A stretch of DNA of 64,000 nt from an uncultured Oscillospiraceae bacterium (lineage in GTDB: Bacteria; Bacillota; Clostridia; Oscillospirales; Oscillospiraceae): positions 1 through 64,000 of the forward strand of contig CANQDL010000001.1 in NCBI GenBank assembly GCA_947591105.1, given 5' to 3'. Each line of letters starts with the position of its first letter. Positions within the stretch are counted from its first letter, which is position 1. A program made the position numbers and the translations under genes. Shown in pieces: positions 34,233 through 41,262 of the stretch. A model generated the notes under the pieces. The model was given only the letters and a program-made list of their open reading frames with translations, made no database searches and had not been told where the DNA came from.

Positions 34233-34277
34233 GGTCGGAGTGAGGTGACTTGAACACCCGGCCTCTTGGTCCCGAAC
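34232..34277 (-). other. Attachment site: 3' half of tRNA-Pro (attL)
   Basis: Read leftward, the sequence is the 3' part of a tRNA-Pro: anticodon loop TTCGGGA (would read CGG), stem CCAAG, variable region, GTTCAAGTC T-loop, acceptor CACTCCGA and encoded CCA. The 5' half is missing, because the sequence on the far side of the loop does not pair with CCAAG. An integrase gene begins 70 bases further on. This is the expected left junction when an element integrates into a tRNA 3' end; the restored full tRNA should lie at the right junction, outside the window. Confidence 0.85.
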
Positions 34278-34318
34278 GAATTAAAAATCGCTGAATATCA
34301 AGGCTTTGCGGGTTTGGA

Positions 34319-34339
34319 GTCCACTTTGGTGTCCACTTT
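34319..34339. repeat. Direct repeats near attL (candidate integrase arm sites)
   Basis: GTCCACTTT occurs at 34319-34327 and again at 34331-34339, 12 bases apart, between the attachment core and the integrase gene. Direct repeats here are typical of integrase arm-binding sites. Confidence 0.55.
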
Positions 34340-34346
34340 CGGTCAA

Positions 34347-35522
34347 TTACTTCTCGTTCGGGTACACTTCCCCGTATTTTTGTGCCATGTAATCAGTCAG
34401 CTTTGAGGACTGATCTTGACGGCGGGCCTCCCGGAGATCGGTGTATGTCTGCATCGTGGTCTGGATGTCTGCGTGGCCGAGCATGACCTGTGCGGCCTTT
34501 TCGTCTATGCCAGACTCGTAGCACAGAGTAGCATATCCGTGGCGAAGCTGGTGGGGCGTGAGGGTGATCTTGATGTTGTGGTATATGTACTCCTTCCCTT
34601 GCTTGCTGGTGCGTTTCTCCGGGGTGTCCGTATAAAAACCGACGTCCTTGCAATAATGCCGCCAGCGCCGCCGGAAGGCGTTCTCCTGGAGCGGGCGACC
34701 GTCCGGAGCCGGGAATATGAGAGTGGTGTCAAGGGCGGTCTCCGGGCGCTGCAGGTGCGCCATTAGGCCGGGGAGCAAGTCGATCTCCCGGGTCCCGGCA
34801 TCCGTCTTGGGTTCTTTCAAGACAGGCATCCCGGAGGGGAACACATAGGACTTTGTGACGCTGATCTTTTTAGCCTTGAAATCTATATCCCCCCAGGTGA
34901 GGGCCAGGGCCTCGCCCCGCCGGCAGCCGGTATATAACAGGAGATAGGCGAACAGACCGAAGGTGGCGGACTCCACATTGTCGATGATCGTCTGCATGGT
35001 GTGATCGTCCGGGGCGGAGCGTTTTTTCCTCGGGAGGCCCCGCTGGATGGTGACGGAGGCCACCGGGTTCAACTTGATACAGGCCCCGGGGCGGGTGATC
35101 GCATAGTCGAAAATCATTTTGAGGATGCTCTTTTGCGACTTGACCGTTTTCGCCGCATATCCTTGGAGAGCCATGCGCTGGATAAACTGGTCGATGTCTG
35201 CCGGGGTTATATCCGATATGAGCTCGCCGCCAAGAGCATCCACAGCGCGGTTATAAGAGACCTCATAACAGATTTGGGTATTTCGCTCGATCTTGGGCCA
35301 CTTCCAGTTCATCCAAGCTTCCGCCGTCTCCCGGAAGGTGGGAACCGGCGGCCCGGCCTTCTCCTCCTTCTCCGCGGCCTGTATCTTCACATACAGGACT
35401 TCCGGATCCTTCGCCCGGAATTTCCGCTTTTTCAGGCCGATGGTTCGGGTGCAGTAGTATAACCCGGAGTTGCCGTCAAACGAGAACATGGCGGCATAGT
35501 CAACTTTTTTGGGGCGTCCCAT
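34347..35522 (-). CDS. int: Phage integrase, tyrosine recombinase
   Basis: This 391-residue recombinase has an N-terminal AP2-like arm-binding domain (about 10-50), a SAM-like core-binding domain (about 62-160) and a catalytic domain. Catalytic residues are R201 in TGCRRGEAL, the HQLRH box with H324 and R327, H350 in LGHADIQTT and Y360. It would integrate and, with an excisionase, excise the prophage at the adjacent tRNA-Pro site. Start MGRPKK follows AAGGAGG. It is transcribed toward attL. Confidence 0.96.
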   Translation of the reverse strand: MGRPKKVDYAAMFSFDGNSGLYYCTRTIGLKKRKFRAKDPEVLYVKIQAAEKEEKAGPPVPTFRETAEAWMNWKWPKIERNTQICYEVSYNRAVDALGGELISDITPADIDQFIQRMALQGYAAKTVKSQKSILKMIFDYAITRPGACIKLNPVASVTIQRGLPRKKRSAPDDHTMQTIIDNVESATFGLFAYLLLYTGCRRGEALALTWGDIDFKAKKISVTKSYVFPSGMPVLKEPKTDAGTREIDLLPGLMAHLQRPETALDTTLIFPAPDGRPLQENAFRRRWRHYCKDVGFYTDTPEKRTSKQGKEYIYHNIKITLTPHQLRHGYATLCYESGIDEKAAQVMLGHADIQTTMQTYTDLREARRQDQSSKLTDYMAQKYGEVYPNEK

Positions 35523-35544
35523 GGTATTCCTCCTTGTAAAAATA

Positions 35545-35581
35545 GGGAGGATGTGATACCATAAAAGGGCAGAATCCTCCC
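35545..35581. repeat. Inverted repeat in the integrase leader
   Basis: GGGAGGAT (35545-35552) and ATCCTCCC (35574-35581) are exact complements just upstream of the integrase start. It may be a leader hairpin or binding site. Confidence 0.4.
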
Positions 35582-35660
35582 CTGGTAGTGCGGGCGTGAG
35601 TTTTCTGTAAGCCGTTCCCGGTGGGCTAGACTGGGGGCGGCGTTTTTTATTTCAAAAAAT

Positions 35661-35712
35661 ACGTGTTCACACGTAAAAATGTGTTGACATACGTATTAAT
35701 ACGTGCTATAAT
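35661..35712 (+). promoter_or_regulatory. hicAB promoter with palindromic operators
   Basis: A full-consensus promoter, TTGACA (35684-35689), 17-base spacer and TATAAT (35707-35712), precedes hicA. The spacer contains the perfect palindrome ACGTATTAATACGT (35691-35704). A related palindrome, ACGTGTTCACACGT, is at 35661-35674. Both have ACGT ends and are centred 30 bases apart. HicB antitoxins repress their own promoters through a DNA-binding C-terminus, so these are its likely operators. Confidence 0.8.
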
Positions 35713-35738
35713 GATAACCAGAAAGAGAGGTAAGGCCG

Positions 35739-35924
35739 GTGAAGTACAGCGAACTCTACAAAAGGCTGCGGGAGATAAAGTGCTACATCATAAGGGAGGG
35801 GGCCAATCACTCGATGTGGTACAGCCCAGTGACCGGAAAGACCTTCCCGGTGAGCCACCACAAGGGACAGGATGTCCCAATGGGAACACTAAGAGCGATA
35901 GAGCGGGATGCGGGGCTGAAATAA
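35739..35924 (+). CDS. hicA: HicA-family mRNA interferase toxin
   Basis: This 61-residue protein has the HicA dsRBD-like fold. Opening MKYSELYKRLREIKCYIIRE is followed by GANHSMWYSP with the catalytic histidine at residue 24, then TFPVSHHKGQDVPMGTLRAIERDAGL. HicA toxins cleave mRNA and are inhibited by HicB, encoded next. The start is GTG 35739 after AGAGAGG. Confidence 0.92.
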   Translation: MKYSELYKRLREIKCYIIREGANHSMWYSPVTGKTFPVSHHKGQDVPMGTLRAIERDAGLK

Positions 35925-35958
35925 GCCCCCGTCCCAAATATGAAAGGAGATAATGACA

Positions 35959-36354
35959 ATGGCGAAATATGTATATCCCGCGATCTTCACGCCGGAGCCG
36001 GAAGGGTATTCAATCAACTTCCCCGATCTGGAGAGCTGCTATACATCGGCGCCAACGCTGGAAGAGGGAATGGAAATGGCGGCCGATGTGCTGTGCCTGA
36101 CGCTCTATGGACTGGAGGAGGATGGAAGACCTATTCCAGCGGCCTCTGATCTGCGCACGGTGAAACCAGAGGGGCAGGCGTTCGTAAGTCTGGTTCAGTG
36201 TGACACCATCGAATACCGCCGGTTCTACGATAACAAGGCCGTAAAAAAGACGCTGACCATTCCAGCCTGGCTGAACACGATGGCGGAGCGAAACGGCGTG
36301 AACTTCTCAATGGTGCTCCAGACGGCCCTAAAGCATGAACTGAATATCCAGTGA
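35959..36354 (+). CDS. hicB: HicB-family antitoxin
   Basis: This 131-residue protein has the HicB partial RNase H-like fold: YPAIFTPEPEGYSINFPDLESC then ALEEG-like LEEGMEMAADVLCLTLYG. A C-terminal DNA-binding region follows (KTLTIPAWLNTMAERNGVNFSMVLQTAL). It neutralises HicA and should repress the operon. ATG 35959 gives better spacing from AAAGGAGA than ATG 35953. A terminator follows at once. Confidence 0.92.
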   Translation: MAKYVYPAIFTPEPEGYSINFPDLESCYTSAPTLEEGMEMAADVLCLTLYGLEEDGRPIPAASDLRTVKPEGQAFVSLVQCDTIEYRRFYDNKAVKKTLTIPAWLNTMAERNGVNFSMVLQTALKHELNIQ

Positions 36355-36396
36355 CTATAATCGCCCCGGCCCCGTGCCGGGGCAGTTTTATTTTTT
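36339..36396 (+). repeat. Direct repeat, copy A: hicB 3' end plus terminator
   Basis: ACTGAATATCCAGTGA (36339-36354, the last hicB codons) followed by CCCCGGCCCCGTGCCGGGGC. A close copy lies at 36592-36646; the small leftward gene at 36388-36561 lies between the two. Confidence 0.7.
36363..36396 (+). terminator. hicAB terminator
   Basis: GCCCCGGC (36363-36370) and GCCGGGGC (36376-36383) form the stem; AGTTTTATTTTTT follows. Confidence 0.88.
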
Positions 36397-36561
36397 GGCG
36401 CCGTTCTGCTTCAGTGCTTCAGGGGCCTCCCCATTAAGCACCCTTAATGTCATTTTAAGGATGTGCTTCGCATCTTGCTCGGTCAATTTGTCGATAAGTG
36501 ATTCCCTCTTTTCTCTATCTCGTTCAAGGGAGATCATTGATGCCCGTTTTGCAGAAATCAT
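36388..36561 (-). CDS. Small hypothetical protein
   Basis: The leftward ORF from ATG 36561 encodes about 57 residues rich in charged residues (ISLERDREKRESLIDKLTEQDAKHILKMTL...). It would form mostly helix. GGAGG lies 11 bases before this ATG; a TTG at 36579 would add 6 residues. Its 3' end overlaps the T-run of the hicAB terminator. It is not recognised and lies inside a pair of direct repeats, which suggests acquisition. Confidence 0.55.
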   Translation of the reverse strand: MISAKRASMISLERDREKRESLIDKLTEQDAKHILKMTLRVLNGEAPEALKQNGAKK

Positions 36562-36591
36562 AATGTAACCAGCCTCCAATCAAACTACTGC

Positions 36592-36646
36592 ACTGAATAT
36601 CCGGTGAATCCCCACCCCGGCCCCGTGCCGGGGCGTTATTTATTTT
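36592..36646 (+). repeat. Direct repeat, copy B: hicB-tail-like sequence plus terminator
   Basis: ACTGAATATCCGGTGA (36592-36607) then CCCCGGCCCCGTGCCGGGG (36615-36633) and GTTATTTATTTT. It repeats copy A at 36339 with few changes, and the hairpin faces the 3' end of the next leftward gene. Confidence 0.7.
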
Positions 36647-37236
36647 GCGCCTTTCTTAAAACAGACATGTATCTCAAGGCCGTAGTTGTAGCCGTTGCCG
36701 CCGAGGATGTCATAATCATCGACGCAGTAATAATCGTCCCAGTGAGACAACAGCCAATGCAGGTCATCCCTTGAAATGTTGCCGACCTGCTCCTGTTCCG
36801 CATACACGCCGACGGCGACCTCGTCACTAAATAAGTACCGTTCCAGCCTAAACTCGGGTGTATGCTCATAGGGAGGGTCCTTGAACCGTATCTGACGGAG
36901 TATAGTCTGGCGGCTGCGGCGGCCATTTTTGAAGCTGGTGCCGACGACGTGGAACGCTTTGGAATAATCGCAGTCCACAGGCGGTTTTACAGGCGGATAC
37001 AGGTAGGCGTGCTCTTCTTCCCATTGGAGCATCTGCCGCTTCCATTCGGCGGTATCCTTCCGGTTCTGTTTCCGTTTGCACTGTGGGCACAGGTCGGCGT
37101 GAAGGTTTGTCGATAGAGTCCGCCGGCCACACTCTTTACACTTCGGGAACGTCCCGGAGAAAACTTTCCAAATGAAGAACCCCATGCCAAAAATGAGGGC
37201 GGCATAAAATAAAAGCACAAATATGGTCGTGGGCAT
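36640..37236 (-). CDS. Membrane-anchored zinc-ribbon protein with HIRAN-like domain
   Basis: This 198-residue protein begins with a transmembrane helix (about 4-26, IFVLLFYAALIFGMGFFIW). A zinc ribbon follows (CKECGRR ... CPQCKRK, about 33-55) and then a charged stretch. The C-terminal domain (about 110-195) has FRLERYLFSDEVAVGVYAE, QVGNISRDDL and YGLEIHVCFKKG, resembling HIRAN domains that bind DNA ends in some nucleases and helicases. It is encoded leftward between hicAB and the repressor, the usual place for lysogen-expressed accessory genes. Function is unknown; defence or superinfection exclusion is inference. Confidence 0.65.
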   Translation of the reverse strand: MPTTIFVLLFYAALIFGMGFFIWKVFSGTFPKCKECGRRTLSTNLHADLCPQCKRKQNRKDTAEWKRQMLQWEEEHAYLYPPVKPPVDCDYSKAFHVVGTSFKNGRRSRQTILRQIRFKDPPYEHTPEFRLERYLFSDEVAVGVYAEQEQVGNISRDDLHWLLSHWDDYYCVDDYDILGGNGYNYGLEIHVCFKKGAK

Positions 37237-37250
37237 AGCGCGTCCTCCTG

Positions 37251-37874
37251 TTATATTATATTGCTGGTGAAGGCGACGGCCTTGCCGATGATCCGCACGT
37301 CCTCCAGCTGGGATCCCTCAAACTGCAAAACGGGAAAGGTCGGATTTTCCGGGCGGAGTTCCAAACGCCCGGGGTATTTATATACCCTTTTCAGGGTAGC
37401 CTCATCCCCGATAAGGACGGCGGCGATCTCGCCGTTATTTACATCATCCTGGCGACGGATATAAACGATGTCCCCGTCAAAGATGCGGGCAGTTATCATG
37501 CTGTCACCCTTGCACCGCAGGGCGAAGTCCGCGTGGACGTGGGCGGGGATGTCCACCTCGCCGTCCAGGTTCTCCTCCGCCAGGATGGGTTCGCCACACG
37601 CGATCGTCCCCAGGAGCGGGATGCGCCGCATCTCAGGCATCGGGAGGATGTTGTCATAAACGCCACTTTTGGAAAACCGACGAATTGAGGTTTTTCCGAG
37701 AAGGTAGTCAATGGATGTTTCGTAAAATGTGGCAATTAAAATCAAAACTTCAGAATTGGGTTCACGGACGCCCTTCTCATAATTAACATACGTTGTATAG
37801 GGCATATTGAGTTGCTTTGCGGCCTCGCGCATAGTCAATCCTTTTTCTTCCCGGAGGGCCTTCATGCGGTTCAT
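37251..37874 (-). CDS. CI/LexA-like phage repressor (HTH plus S24 peptidase)
   Basis: This 207-residue repressor has an N-terminal XRE helix-turn-helix (LREEKGLTMREAAKQLNMPY, about 7-60). The S24/LexA domain follows, with an Ala-Cys-Gly cleavage region at 92-94 (GTIACGEPI), nucleophile S125 in CKGDSMITA and general base K162 in EATLKRVYK. It should maintain lysogeny and self-cleave on RecA activation. Five operators lie between it and the divergent Cro-like gene. Confidence 0.93.
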   Translation of the reverse strand: MNRMKALREEKGLTMREAAKQLNMPYTTYVNYEKGVREPNSEVLILIATFYETSIDYLLGKTSIRRFSKSGVYDNILPMPEMRRIPLLGTIACGEPILAEENLDGEVDIPAHVHADFALRCKGDSMITARIFDGDIVYIRRQDDVNNGEIAAVLIGDEATLKRVYKYPGRLELRPENPTFPVLQFEGSQLEDVRIIGKAVAFTSNII

Positions 37875-37892
37875 GGTATCACCTCATGGACA

Positions 37893-38037
37893 GTATTACA
37901 CAAATTGAGTAAATAGTCAATGGATTTACCCAAATTAGGTAACTTGCACAAATGCGGGTTACTCAATTTGGGTATTATTTTAGCTTTACAAATACCCATT
38001 TTGAGTATAGAATGTCGAATGTACCCAAAATGAGTAA
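37893..38037. promoter_or_regulatory. Lysis-lysogeny switch: five operators and two divergent promoters
   Basis: Five related 17-bp sites are at 37896-37912, 37926-37942, 37959-37975, 37992-38008 and 38021-38037, with consensus TTACCCAAATTGAGTAA. Their centres are 30, 33, 33 and 29 bases apart. The rightward promoter, TTTACA (37985-37990) and TAGAAT (38008-38013), has the fourth site in its spacer. A leftward promoter, TTGACT (37920-37915) and TAATAC (37898-37893), has the first site in its spacer. The layout matches a CI/Cro-controlled divergent switch. Confidence 0.88.
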
Positions 38038-38055
38038 CGAAAGGAGGCGAAACGG

Positions 38056-38262
38056 ATGATGTACCCGAATATCACCGCCGAGCGGGCAAAGCGGAAAATG
38101 AGCCTGGAAACGATGGCGCGGAACCTCGGCGTAACCCGTAAGACGGTTTACAACTGGGAGAAGTCAGGGAACATCCCCCAGTCTGCGCTGGAGAAGATGT
38201 CGGAAATGTTCGGATGCCCCATTGACTATCTCCTGGGGCGCTGTGAGAAGCCGGCGGTGTGA
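38056..38262 (+). CDS. Cro-like XRE-family regulator
   Basis: This 68-residue protein is one helix-turn-helix domain (ITAERAKRKMSLETMARNLGV then TRKTVYNWEKSGNIPQSALE) ending IDYLLGRCEKPAV. It is the first gene rightward of the operator region, behind AAAGGAGGCG, the position of Cro. It probably competes with the repressor for the same 17-bp sites. Confidence 0.9.
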   Translation: MMYPNITAERAKRKMSLETMARNLGVTRKTVYNWEKSGNIPQSALEKMSEMFGCPIDYLLGRCEKPAV

Positions 38263-38289
38263 GGAAACACCAGGAAGGAGAAAAAGACC

Positions 38290-38538
38290 ATGGAAGAGAA
38301 AAGGCCGGGCAGGAGCGGGGATGACCTGGAGAAACGGGTCCGGCGGCTGGAGATCAGCCAGGCGGTTTTGAGCGTCACGGTGCTGGTCATGGCCGCCTCC
38401 TGCATCCTGCAGGGGCTGAACGCCTTGCGGATGGTGGAATGGATGCGGTCGGTCACGGAAACGGTGGCGGACTGGACGGAGACCGCCGGCGAGATCACGG
38501 GGACGCTGTGGGAGCTCGTCACCGCCCTCGGGAAGTGA
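38290..38538 (+). CDS. Small membrane protein
   Basis: This 82-residue protein has a charged N-terminus (RPGRSGDDLEKRVRRLE), a hydrophobic helix (about 23-44, AVLSVTVLVMAASCILQGL) and an amphipathic C-terminal half. It resembles small coiled-coil membrane proteins of phage early operons. Not otherwise recognised. It follows the Cro-like gene by 27 bases. Confidence 0.7.
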   Translation: MEEKRPGRSGDDLEKRVRRLEISQAVLSVTVLVMAASCILQGLNALRMVEWMRSVTETVADWTETAGEITGTLWELVTALGK

Positions 38539-38548
38539 GGCCGGGGCG

Positions 38549-38959
38549 GTGAACATCCAGGAAGCCGTGCTGGCGGCGGTGAAGGAAGAGAAGCCGATCC
38601 GCCGGAAGGAATGGCCGAGGGTCCTTATGATGTACCCGACGGACACGCCGGAATGTTGCATCCTCTGGATGCCGGGGCAAGAGCCGGGGCCGCGGTGGGA
38701 ACCGTGCGCCGAGGACCTGACGGCGGACGATTGGGAAGTGTACGAGGGGCCGGATCCGTGGGAGAAGGCCCTGGAGAAGCACCTGGCCCGGGAGCGAGAA
38801 ATCACGAGATCGGAGGGAGCGCGAGATGGCAAGGGAGGCGAAATACTTCCGGGACAACCTGGAAAGCCTTCGGGCCTACTTCCCCGGGAAGGAGATGGTC
38901 TCCGTCCCGGAGGCGGCCCGATACCTGGGGACCACGAAGGAGAGCCTTTTTGCGGATGA
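38549..38959 (+). CDS. DUF2829/Tad2-like protein
   Basis: The GTG start gives 136 residues. Residues 1-70 carry the DUF2829 pattern: NIQEAVLAAVKEEKPIRRKEW, RWEPCAEDLTADDWEVYEGP. The family includes the anti-Thoeris protein Tad2, which sequesters cyclic-nucleotide signals. The last 45 codons overlap the next gene in another frame and look like shadow sequence, so the true C-terminus may be altered by a lost stop or frameshift near 38,820. Function in this phage is inference from family membership. Confidence 0.65.
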   Translation: MNIQEAVLAAVKEEKPIRRKEWPRVLMMYPTDTPECCILWMPGQEPGPRWEPCAEDLTADDWEVYEGPDPWEKALEKHLAREREITRSEGARDGKGGEILPGQPGKPSGLLPREGDGLRPGGGPIPGDHEGEPFCG

Positions 38960-39047
38960 CTCCTTCCCTATCCTCCGGCTGGGGAAACAGTCCCGGGTGG
39001 TTCTCGTGAACTTGGCGGGATGGCTGGCGACGGAGGCGGCCCACTGA
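38826..39047 (+). CDS. Excisionase-like helix-turn-helix protein
   Basis: This 73-residue protein has MVSVPEAARYLGTTKESLFA followed by FPILRLGKQSRVVLVNLAGWLA, the arrangement of MerR/Xis-type winged-helix (HTH_17) proteins. It may be the excisionase partner of the integrase or an early regulator. Its 5' part overlaps the DUF2829-like ORF. Confidence 0.75.
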   Translation: MAREAKYFRDNLESLRAYFPGKEMVSVPEAARYLGTTKESLFADDSFPILRLGKQSRVVLVNLAGWLATEAAH

Positions 39048-39253
39048 TGGCAGCGCCGAAGATATTGCCGCCGCCGAACCCGGAGGGGAACTGCGAGAAG
39101 TGCTTTTACTTCGCCCGGGTGACGGTGGGGGATGGATGGGTCTTGATGGAGACCTGTACCTGGAAACTGCATAACGCGGGCCGTGTGCGCCCGTGTACGC
39201 CCCGGAGGGGCGAAGGAGGAAAATGGCATGACAGAGAAACAGATGGTGCGTGA
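39047..39253 (+). CDS. Small cysteine-containing phage protein
   Basis: This 68-residue protein starts at ATG 39047, overlapping the upstream stop by one base. NCEKCFYFARV and METCTWKLHN provide three cysteines and histidines that could bind zinc. Not otherwise recognised. Confidence 0.65.
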   Translation: MAAPKILPPPNPEGNCEKCFYFARVTVGDGWVLMETCTWKLHNAGRVRPCTPRRGEGGKWHDRETDGA

Positions 39254-39572
39254 GGAGCTGGAGAAGCTGACGGAGGCCCTGGACGCCCTCCCGGATGAAG
39301 TGGAGATATTGACGGCGGGGTACGGGTACAACGAGGGATCGACGATCACGCTGTTCAAATCGTTCCACCTCTTGATGGAGATGGGATTGCCCTGGGAGAC
39401 CGTGGCGACGTGCGCGAATGTCAAGTCCGCCCTGGTCGAGACGGAGTTCCACGGGGTGAAGGTGAAGGAGTTCGCCTGTCCGGGGACGGTGACGTTTTTG
39501 CACGTTGAGCGGGTGTTCCCGGAGGTGGCGGAGGAGGTGCGGAAGAAATGTCAGAGTTCGAGCGGGATCTGA
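39228..39572 (+). CDS. Hypothetical phage protein
   Basis: This 114-residue protein starts at ATG 39228 behind AAGGAGG. It is mostly helical with TEKQMVREELEKLTEALDAL at the start. No domain is recognised. It overlaps its neighbours by about 25 bases each side, as is common in this operon. Confidence 0.65.
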   Translation: MTEKQMVREELEKLTEALDALPDEVEILTAGYGYNEGSTITLFKSFHLLMEMGLPWETVATCANVKSALVETEFHGVKVKEFACPGTVTFLHVERVFPEVAEEVRKKCQSSSGI

Positions 39573-39730
39573 TCCAGCTTTTGACGGTGATTGGGCTGAC
39601 CGCCGGCCTGTCCGCGATCATCGGAGCCCTGTGGTGGGCCTTGTGTTCCGCCCTGGGTATCAACATGGAGGACGAAGGCCCGGAGGACGGGTGGATATAT
39701 GACGATTTGGAGGTGGATCATGAAAGGTAA
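39548..39730 (+). CDS. Small membrane protein
   Basis: This 60-residue protein has one hydrophobic segment (about 9-37, LQLLTV-like IQLLTVIGLTAGLSAIIGAL) and an acidic tail DEGPEDGWIYDDLEVD. Not recognised; it starts inside the preceding gene. Confidence 0.6.
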   Translation: MSEFERDLIQLLTVIGLTAGLSAIIGALWWALCSALGINMEDEGPEDGWIYDDLEVDHER

Positions 39731-40472
39731 GAGAAAGGTGAAGGCCCGGCGCGAGTTGTTCCGCCGGAAGCCGAAGGAGGCCGAACAGAGGCCGGAGCCG
39801 GTGCAGGGCGGCCTCAACGGGGCGCTGGTGGCCGGGATTGCTATGCTTCCGCCGGAGGCGGAGACGATCATCATAAAGGCCGACGTAAACATGACCCGGG
39901 AAGAGATCGCCGCCGCCGAGCGGGAACTGGAAGAAAAGACCGGGAAGCGGGTGGCGATCCTGGAGCCGTGGGCCATCGCCGTGGAGGTCAAGACCGAAGC
40001 GCGGAAAGACCCCCGCCCGGTCACGTCCAGGGTCAAGGTGCTGGAGGACGAGGTGAACACCATCCAGTCGATCACGGAGACCGCCGGGGTCAGTGCGGAG
40101 CGGGTGGCCGCCGAGTTGAAGGAAAGGCTGGGAATTAGAAGCCCCTCGAAAGACTTGATGGACGCCGCGAAAAAAGGGCTGGAGGATGCCGCGAACGAAG
40201 TGAACGAGACCTGGGAGGCCGGAGCCGCGGAGGCGAAGGGGGCCAGCTATTATTTCCGCCTCCCGGAGTTCGTGGCGAGGATGCGGTCATACCTGGAAGG
40301 GCAGGGCATCGAGTACGAGGTACACTCCGCCTTCCCGGGAGAGTACGCCGGCGGGAGTCAGTATTGCATCGACACGGTGGGGGCCTATGACAGCGCCACG
40401 GAGATTTACTTGTACCTGATGGAAGAGCAGAAAACGGAACTGGCCCGCCGGGAAGTGGAGCGGCGGGACTAA
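39720..40472 (+). CDS. Hypothetical phage protein
   Basis: ATG 39720 gives 250 residues. The first 30 are basic. Residues about 60-100 (ADVNMTREEIAAAERELEEK) are helical. RSPSKDLMDAAKKGLEDA follows, and the C-terminal third (FRLPEFVARMRSYLEGQG) has a mixed fold. No family is recognised. Confidence 0.65.
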   Translation: MKGKRKVKARRELFRRKPKEAEQRPEPVQGGLNGALVAGIAMLPPEAETIIIKADVNMTREEIAAAERELEEKTGKRVAILEPWAIAVEVKTEARKDPRPVTSRVKVLEDEVNTIQSITETAGVSAERVAAELKERLGIRSPSKDLMDAAKKGLEDAANEVNETWEAGAAEAKGASYYFRLPEFVARMRSYLEGQGIEYEVHSAFPGEYAGGSQYCIDTVGAYDSATEIYLYLMEEQKTELARREVERRD

Positions 40473-40486
40473 AGAAAAAAGGAGAA

Positions 40487-40517
40487 CCGCCCTCCGGGAG
40501 TGAGGCCCGGAAGGCGG
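40487..40517 (+). repeat. Intergenic hairpin with the 17-bp repeat (copy 1)
   Basis: CCGCCCTCCGGG and CCCGGAAGGCGG form a stem. Inside, CCGGGAGTGAGGCCCGG (40494-40510) is repeated exactly at 44848-44864. Confidence 0.6.
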
Positions 40518-40532
40518 CAGAGAAAAAAGACC

Positions 40533-40970
40533 ATGAACATTATACAAGACAGCGGCGAGGCCGTCAAGGAAGAAAAAGCGCCAGGGATAGCGGAGTACAT
40601 CCAGACGATCCCCTTCCGCCATGACAAGCTGTGCGTGATCTTCTCCGTGCTGGACAGTCTGAACGCGATCCAGGGCCGCCGCCTTTACAGCATGACATAC
40701 ACCCGGGGGATTTGGATGCGGGTGTGGTACTGGGATGTTGAGGCCGGGCGGGACGTTGACCTCGCCCCGCAAGACACAAGGATCACGGACGAAAACCTCC
40801 GGGCGCTGATAGGTCGGATAATGGACGAGGCCGTGGAGGCCGGGGTGAAGGGGAAGCCCGCCGGCGAGGCCGTGCTGGCGTATCTGGACGCCCTGGCCCG
40901 GAATGACAAGGACGGAGCCGCCGGAGCCATGGCGGCGATCCTGTTCCGCCTGGACTACCTGGGGAGGTGA
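40533..40970 (+). CDS. Hypothetical phage protein
   Basis: This 145-residue protein from ATG 40533 is not recognised. It has a compact mixed region (LCVIFSVLDSLNAIQGRRLYSM, then RGIWMRVWYWDVEAGRDVD) and a helical C-terminus ending FRLDYLGR. Confidence 0.65.
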   Translation: MNIIQDSGEAVKEEKAPGIAEYIQTIPFRHDKLCVIFSVLDSLNAIQGRRLYSMTYTRGIWMRVWYWDVEAGRDVDLAPQDTRITDENLRALIGRIMDEAVEAGVKGKPAGEAVLAYLDALARNDKDGAAGAMAAILFRLDYLGR

Positions 40971-40974
40971 CGGG

Positions 40975-41262
40975 ATGGCGAAGAAAGGACAAGGCCCGGC
41001 ATACTCCGCTGTTATCGCGGCGGACACGACGAAGATGTGGACGGTGGTGGCCGAGGCCGCGAACGAGGCGGCCCGGGACATCATCCAGATGGTGAATCAA
41101 TACTATTCCTCGGACTTCCCAATTGTTGCCGCCGTCATGTCCATGTGTGCGGAGAATATGGTCTCCGTCACCGGCGAGGACGGGCGGAAGATATATGAAC
41201 AGATCAAGGCACGCTCCGTCCTGATCGCAAAGGTGGCCACGGCTTCGGAGGGAGACGCATGA
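40975..41262 (+). CDS. Hypothetical phage protein
   Basis: This 95-residue mostly helical protein starts at ATG 40975 after GGGGAGG. Not recognised. It overlaps the next gene by 4 bases (ATGA). Confidence 0.65.
   Translation: MAKKGQGPAYSAVIAADTTKMWTVVAEAANEAARDIIQMVNQYYSSDFPIVAAVMSMCAENMVSVTGEDGRKIYEQIKARSVLIAKVATASEGDA

Noticed and set aside
34232-34277. A functional tRNA-Pro gene
   Set aside because: Only the 3' half from the anticodon loop is present; the far side does not pair with the CCAAG stem.
37896-38037. CRISPR array
   Set aside because: The 17-bp repeats are palindromic-type operators with short, unequal spacing between divergent regulators, without cas genes.
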